Source of the DNA: Mactra quadrangularis
Lineage: Eukaryota > Mollusca > Bivalvia > Venerida > Mactridae
Reading direction: 5' to 3'
DNA: 64,000 bases
Assembly: GCA_025267735.1 (NCBI GenBank)
Contig: CM046304.1
Location: 18,354,620 to 18,418,619 of the forward strand
The stretch's first letter is position 1. Every line of letters begins with the position of its first letter. A program made the position numbers and the translations under genes. The notes below the pieces were generated by a model, which saw only the letters and a list, made by a program, of their open reading frames with translations, had not been told where the DNA came from and made no database searches. This document shows positions 59,901-64,000 of the stretch, one piece after another.

Positions 59901-60420
59901 CTTCAATGAGGATAACTAGCACCTTATCGTATGTTATTCTTTCATTTAATTCATTTACGTATCTTTCTTCAATTAAGACAACATGTATACACACACCATA
60001 GCATATCATTCTATCATTATTCTCCTGTAGGTTTCAATCTTCAATTAAGATAACACACACAATATCGCATGCCATTCTATCATCTAATTCAGGTAAGTAT
60101 TTGTCTCCCATAAGAATACACATAAACACAATAACTAACTATTCTGTCATAATTTTCCTGTAGGATTCTATCTTCAATAAGATAATCCAATCACCATATC
60201 GCCTGACATTCTGTTATTTTTGTTGAGGTAAGTATCTGTCTTCAATTTCTGCATTCTATTATTATCATCATGTAGGTTTCGGTCTTTAAAAACAGACTTA
60301 GAATATGACATGACATTCTATCCAAATCGTCGTGCTGGTTTCTATCTCTACTAAAGATAACATACACACACTATCGAATGTCTTTCCTCCATTATTCGCA
60401 TGAAGGTTTCTGTCTTTGCT
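56912..60420 (+). repeat. 3.5-kb diverged tandem array with splice-site-like units
   Basis: Repeats of about 62 and 71 bases alternate, a dimer of about 133 bases, some 25 dimers. Shared words: GTTTCTGTCTTCAATTAAGA, TAACACACAC, ATATGGCATGCCATTCTATC and ATTATTCTCCTGTAG. Type 1 junctions read TTCTCCTGTAG/GTTTC; type 2 junctions read TTCAG/GTAAGTAT. Exact GTAAGTA occurs about 13 times (57254, 57623, 58014, 58406, 58735, 59215, 59558, 60092 and others). Example spacing: acceptor-like AG ends at 60030, donor-like AG at 60092, next acceptor-like at 60163. Open frames inside (57827, 58122, 59368, 59821) are short and not conserved between units. Confidence 0.9.
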
Positions 60421-60778
60421 TACTTAACAACTACTCTCCATTGCATCGGTTCGAAAGATTCACTCGTACTCGTTCACTTTCTACCTCTGCTAAAATACTA
60501 CGTGCAAACTGATATTTCTATTTTTAGACAGAGACATAAACATTTAAATCGCATGACTGTCACGTGGTTTTTAAAAATAGATGCAAAAAATTCTCACGCC
60601 TGTAATTTCAAAATGTCGAAATGCAAAGATGTTGGACAGTTTTGCACTAGTTAGATAATGGAAAATTAACAAAAATGAAAGTAAGCATTGATCATTTTGA
60701 ACGTGCATCTCTGATCTTTTAACTGTAAACATAGAGCAACTTATTGAACTTAAATACAAAGTGTAGCCATACTATATA

Positions 60779-60877
60779 TGACGTCATACGAGGTTGCATT
60801 CGTCACTAGTATGATCATAATCATCATACCATATAAGGCGTTGTTTACCCGTTCAACCAATGAAAATGCGTATAAAG
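60779..60877 (+). promoter_or_regulatory. CRE - CArG - CCAAT - TATA promoter-like cluster
   Basis: TGACGTCA (full CRE) at 60779-60786, CCATATAAGG (perfect CArG/SRF box) at 60829-60838, CCAAT at 60857-60861 and TATAAAG at 60871-60877. Order and spacing match a plus-strand core promoter with transcription start near 60900. The first ATG with a frame is 61024 (24 codons only). No coding gene follows in the window, so the target is off the right edge, non-coding, or the cluster is chance. Confidence 0.45.
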
Positions 60878-61753
60878 TTTTTCAGCTAAATTGGAATTTG
60901 GTCAACTTTCATTGGTCGTTCAAAGGTTCATAGTAAAGGTCAATATCATAAATCGACTAGTTTTAAGGCAGCGGGTGAATGTAATGTATTCACTGAGCTG
61001 CGAGGGGAGTGTAACTTACAACATGTCTATTGATTCTCATATATACAAAGGCGTTTGCTTTCAATTGCGACTGCCCAACTACATTATGGGGTAGCTTTGT
61101 CTTCATGTATTTTTCTTCCTCTGTTGATGTTTTTATATAATAAGAGTTTATAACAGAATGTTCACTGATATTTTGAAAAAAAGTACAAATAATGATAATA
61201 AACGAGTGTTTTACTAATTAATCATGCTTATCAATGCATAAAAAACATTGGACAAAATTAAAAACAAACGTTGTTGTGCTGAAGTGAATATACTAATTCA
61301 ATCGATAATTATTTTCGAGATAAGTAAAGAAATTCATTATTTTGTAATATTTTTGGTATTTTTATTTACAAGTTTGCTTTCATTGTTATATTCAGTTTCA
61401 AACATATTGAGTTTAGTCTTGTTGAAAAATTCCTGCCTTTTAAGCGATTGACTAATATGTCATACCAATTGAGTCAACTCTCTGTCATATTAAAACTTAT
61501 AACAAGCTATGTAAAATAATTAATATATGGTGCAATAATGTTTGAACATACAAAACTGATTTATACTCATACCTACACATTTATTTATCTAATAACATGG
61601 TCATTATACATTGTCATAAGTTTTAATAAATAATTTGATAGTATTTTTAAATACATGTAATTAGCTCTAATGATGTTTGATAATGATGTTCTATAAATAC
61701 ATGCCGAGAATATATTTATTTTTTAAGTAACAAAATAAGGAAAATATTAATAC

Positions 61754-62172
61754 TTCTGAGCAATCTAGTGAAGGGCCCATTTTATGGGAGGATAACTAGA
61801 TCGGAAGTATTCCTAGCATTGAAGTATAATTCTGAGAAATCTAGTGAAGGACCCATTTATGGGAGGATAGCTAGATCGGAATTATTCATTGAAACAAGAC
61901 ATAAATCCGAGCAATCTAGAGAAGGGCCCACTTTATGGGAGGATATCTAGATCGGTAATAATTCTAAGCAATCTAGTGAAGGGCCTACTTATGGGAGGAT
62001 AGCTAGATCGGAATTATTCAATGTACTTTAATATAATTCTGAGTAATCTAGTGAAGGGCCCGTTTTATGGAAGGATAGCTAGATCGGAATTATTCAATGC
62101 ACTTCAATATGATTCTGAGCAATCTGGTGAAGGGCCCGTTTTATGGAAGGATAGCTAGATTAGAATCATTAA
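61754..62172 (+). repeat. 76-bp tandem repeat, six copies
   Basis: Unit starts TTCTGAGCAATCTAGTGAAG, then GGCCCATTTTATGGGAGGAT and AGCTAGATCGGAATTATTC. Copies begin near 61754, 61830, 61905, 61962, 62037 and 62113; the third has an 18-base deletion. ATCTAG and CTAGAT form a short inverted pair inside every unit. The 60-codon frame at 61768 is a by-product. Confidence 0.92.
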
Positions 62173-64000
62173 TTAATTAACAAAACAATTGAGAAGCACC
62201 ATTCGCTGAAGGTCTTAAAAGGTCTAAAGTACTATATACCTAAAAAGCATGTTACGACATGCAAAATATTGGACATGGAGAAAATAGAGCTAAGTCAAAC
62301 TAAGGAGCTATTTACATGTATTCGTTTAAATCAATTTTGGAAAAGAAAACTTCAAATGGATTTTTGAAAAATGTTTGGCTAATGGAATGATTGTATGAAT
62401 AATGACTGTATAATGAACTGTGTTGTTATGTACATGGATGTGGAAGGTACTTTGTACATTTCATTTACACGTGTTATTTTGATTATTAATGTCCTTTTTA
62501 TAAAATACTTAACTTGCCAATTGGGATTTGATTATAAAACCCAATATTTTGTTATGATTTTTACTGTAGACAGAGGTTGTCAATTGGTACAAATCTACAT
62601 GTTACGTGGTTTGGTTGTTGATTTAATCGAACATTACTTTATATTTTAATACTATTATGATATTGTTGCTATATCATCGTTCAGAATGTAAATGTAAAAA
62701 CATTTTTGTTTTTGAAAATGGTAATAAACTATGCATAGAATCGGTTTATATGAACAGATAATTGTGACTCATTACTACTTAAAATATTTATTTTAATAAA
62801 CATATTTTTTCAACCCGTTTTGGAAAATAATTTATATAAAGTATAGTGTATAAGATACACTTTTTTAGTAATGATATATTTTATCATTCTAAGGACTTAT
62901 AAATGTGAATTGTAAATTGTTTCCAATATTTCGTTGTTGTTTTTTTCTGTGCAGCGAATAGTTTCATTAGAGTACAATATAGAACCGTTTGTTTGATTAT
63001 TCCAATGTTTTCGTATCGAACTTTGTTCAGCTACATTATTTATAATAGTCTAAATTGCAAACACTGCTATCAATTAATGTTTTACTCGCATATTATTTTA
63101 CGTTGTTCAATAACGAGATATGAACATACTAATCAGTTAATATTCTGTTTCAAACAAACGAACTATTATTACGAGATGGTTGTGAATAGTTATATATTCT
63201 ATTGCAGATACCCTTATAATCTGAGTTCAATCTCAGCTACAACAGATTACAAATTGTATACCCTTTCTTGAATATTCGTCAAAACCTCAATTTATCTCAT
63301 CTTGTCAAAGAAACAAGACTATACTGATAATAATACTGTCCAGAAACAAACATTAACTAAACTTGCTTTCTGGGCATAAATGAAGTTCTGTACTGAAAGA
63401 GACACATACAACATTGACAGAACTAATTCCCTTACTAAAGAATTGTCACTGTCGTCCTTATACACCGAACAGTGTGAGTACATAATATAGCATTTGTATA
63501 ATACTTGCTTTGTTCAACATTCAAGTTTCGCCCGATTTATGCCCACTTGAACATATACAAATCCATTTTACATATATATTGTTGCAAACCCGTATCTGTC
63601 AATAAAACACATATTTTCTCGCAAAATGGTGTGATGACATTCACATTCATTTGGAGATAAATGATTCTATCCCAGTCAGACTAATTACAAATAACAATCT
63701 TTGAATGCAGACAGTTCTCTAGTCCCCAAGCTTTCGGCATGAAAAAGTCCCCTTTCAAAATTATTATTTATACCACACCCTAAAATATGTTTACTATATT
63801 ACTATATACACAAAATTAATACAGTAAAGTTATATAACTCATAACCTCAGAAAACACGAACACATCTATCTCATTCAACAGGCTTTTGTGCTCTTATTTC
63901 TTGACGGATTTGGATTATAAAAGCTATGTATTTATGGTAGATAACATTTCATTATGTTGTAATTAATGTTTTAAAATCGTTTTGTTTTCATGCAAAATAG
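62173..64000. other. No feature recognised
   Basis: AT-rich sequence with short open frames only (62395-62649, 62993-63271) that show no motif. I see no SINE, hairpin or splice-supported exon here. Confidence 0.4.

Overview
This window is nuclear DNA from an animal, most probably a bivalve mollusc. The evidence is AT-rich sequence, three spliced genes with GT-AG introns of up to 9 kb, several tRNA-derived SINE families, many small palindromic DNA elements, a tyrosine-recombinase (DIRS/Ngaro-like) retrotransposon and a dispersed repeat with a CGTCCGT-rich core. The bivalve assignment is a judgement from repeat style and gene content, not from a search.

Layout: (1) 758-4136, minus strand: cytosolic sulfotransferase gene, five coding exons, with the last exon off the left edge. 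(2) 4.2-10.5 kb: no gene; two SINEs, a 21-copy 54-bp minisatellite (6.26-7.40 kb) and small DNA elements. (3) 10517-14595, minus strand: complete five-exon METTL15, a mitochondrial 12S rRNA m4C methyltransferase of the RsmH family (406 codons). (4) 14.6-15.47 kb: shared 5' region of two divergent genes. (5) 15472-34562, plus strand: complete seven-exon tetraspanin (305 codons), all introns phase 0, first intron 9.2 kb. (6) 34.6-44.6 kb: no recognised gene; hairpin elements and SINEs. (7) 44.65-49.85 kb: nested mobile DNA: the tail of a Penelope-like element with a hammerhead-like core, a 558-bp terminal-inverted-repeat element, and a 5'-truncated Ngaro-like retrotransposon (gag, RT, RNase H, tyrosine recombinase) with an exact 102-bp direct repeat on each side. 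(8) 49.85-55.13 kb: signals of the 5' exons of an unidentified plus-strand gene, plus a 740-bp foldback and several MITEs. (9) 56.9-60.4 kb: about 3.5 kb of tandem repeats whose units carry alternating splice-acceptor-like and splice-donor-like sequences. (10) 60.78-60.88 kb: a CRE / CArG / CCAAT / TATA promoter-like cluster. (11) 61.75-62.17 kb: six copies of a 76-bp repeat; the rest is unremarkable.

METTL15 and the tetraspanin are head to head and probably share a promoter region, but their functions are unrelated. The strongest leads for follow-up are the retrotransposon (in-frame UGA in a leaky context between gag and RT, a +1 frameshift and an in-frame UAA in an apparently young copy, with a LINE-like insertion signature), the splice-site-bearing tandem array, and the immediate-early-like promoter cluster. 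All positions were read by eye; exon borders are the best GT-AG solutions that keep frame and family homology.
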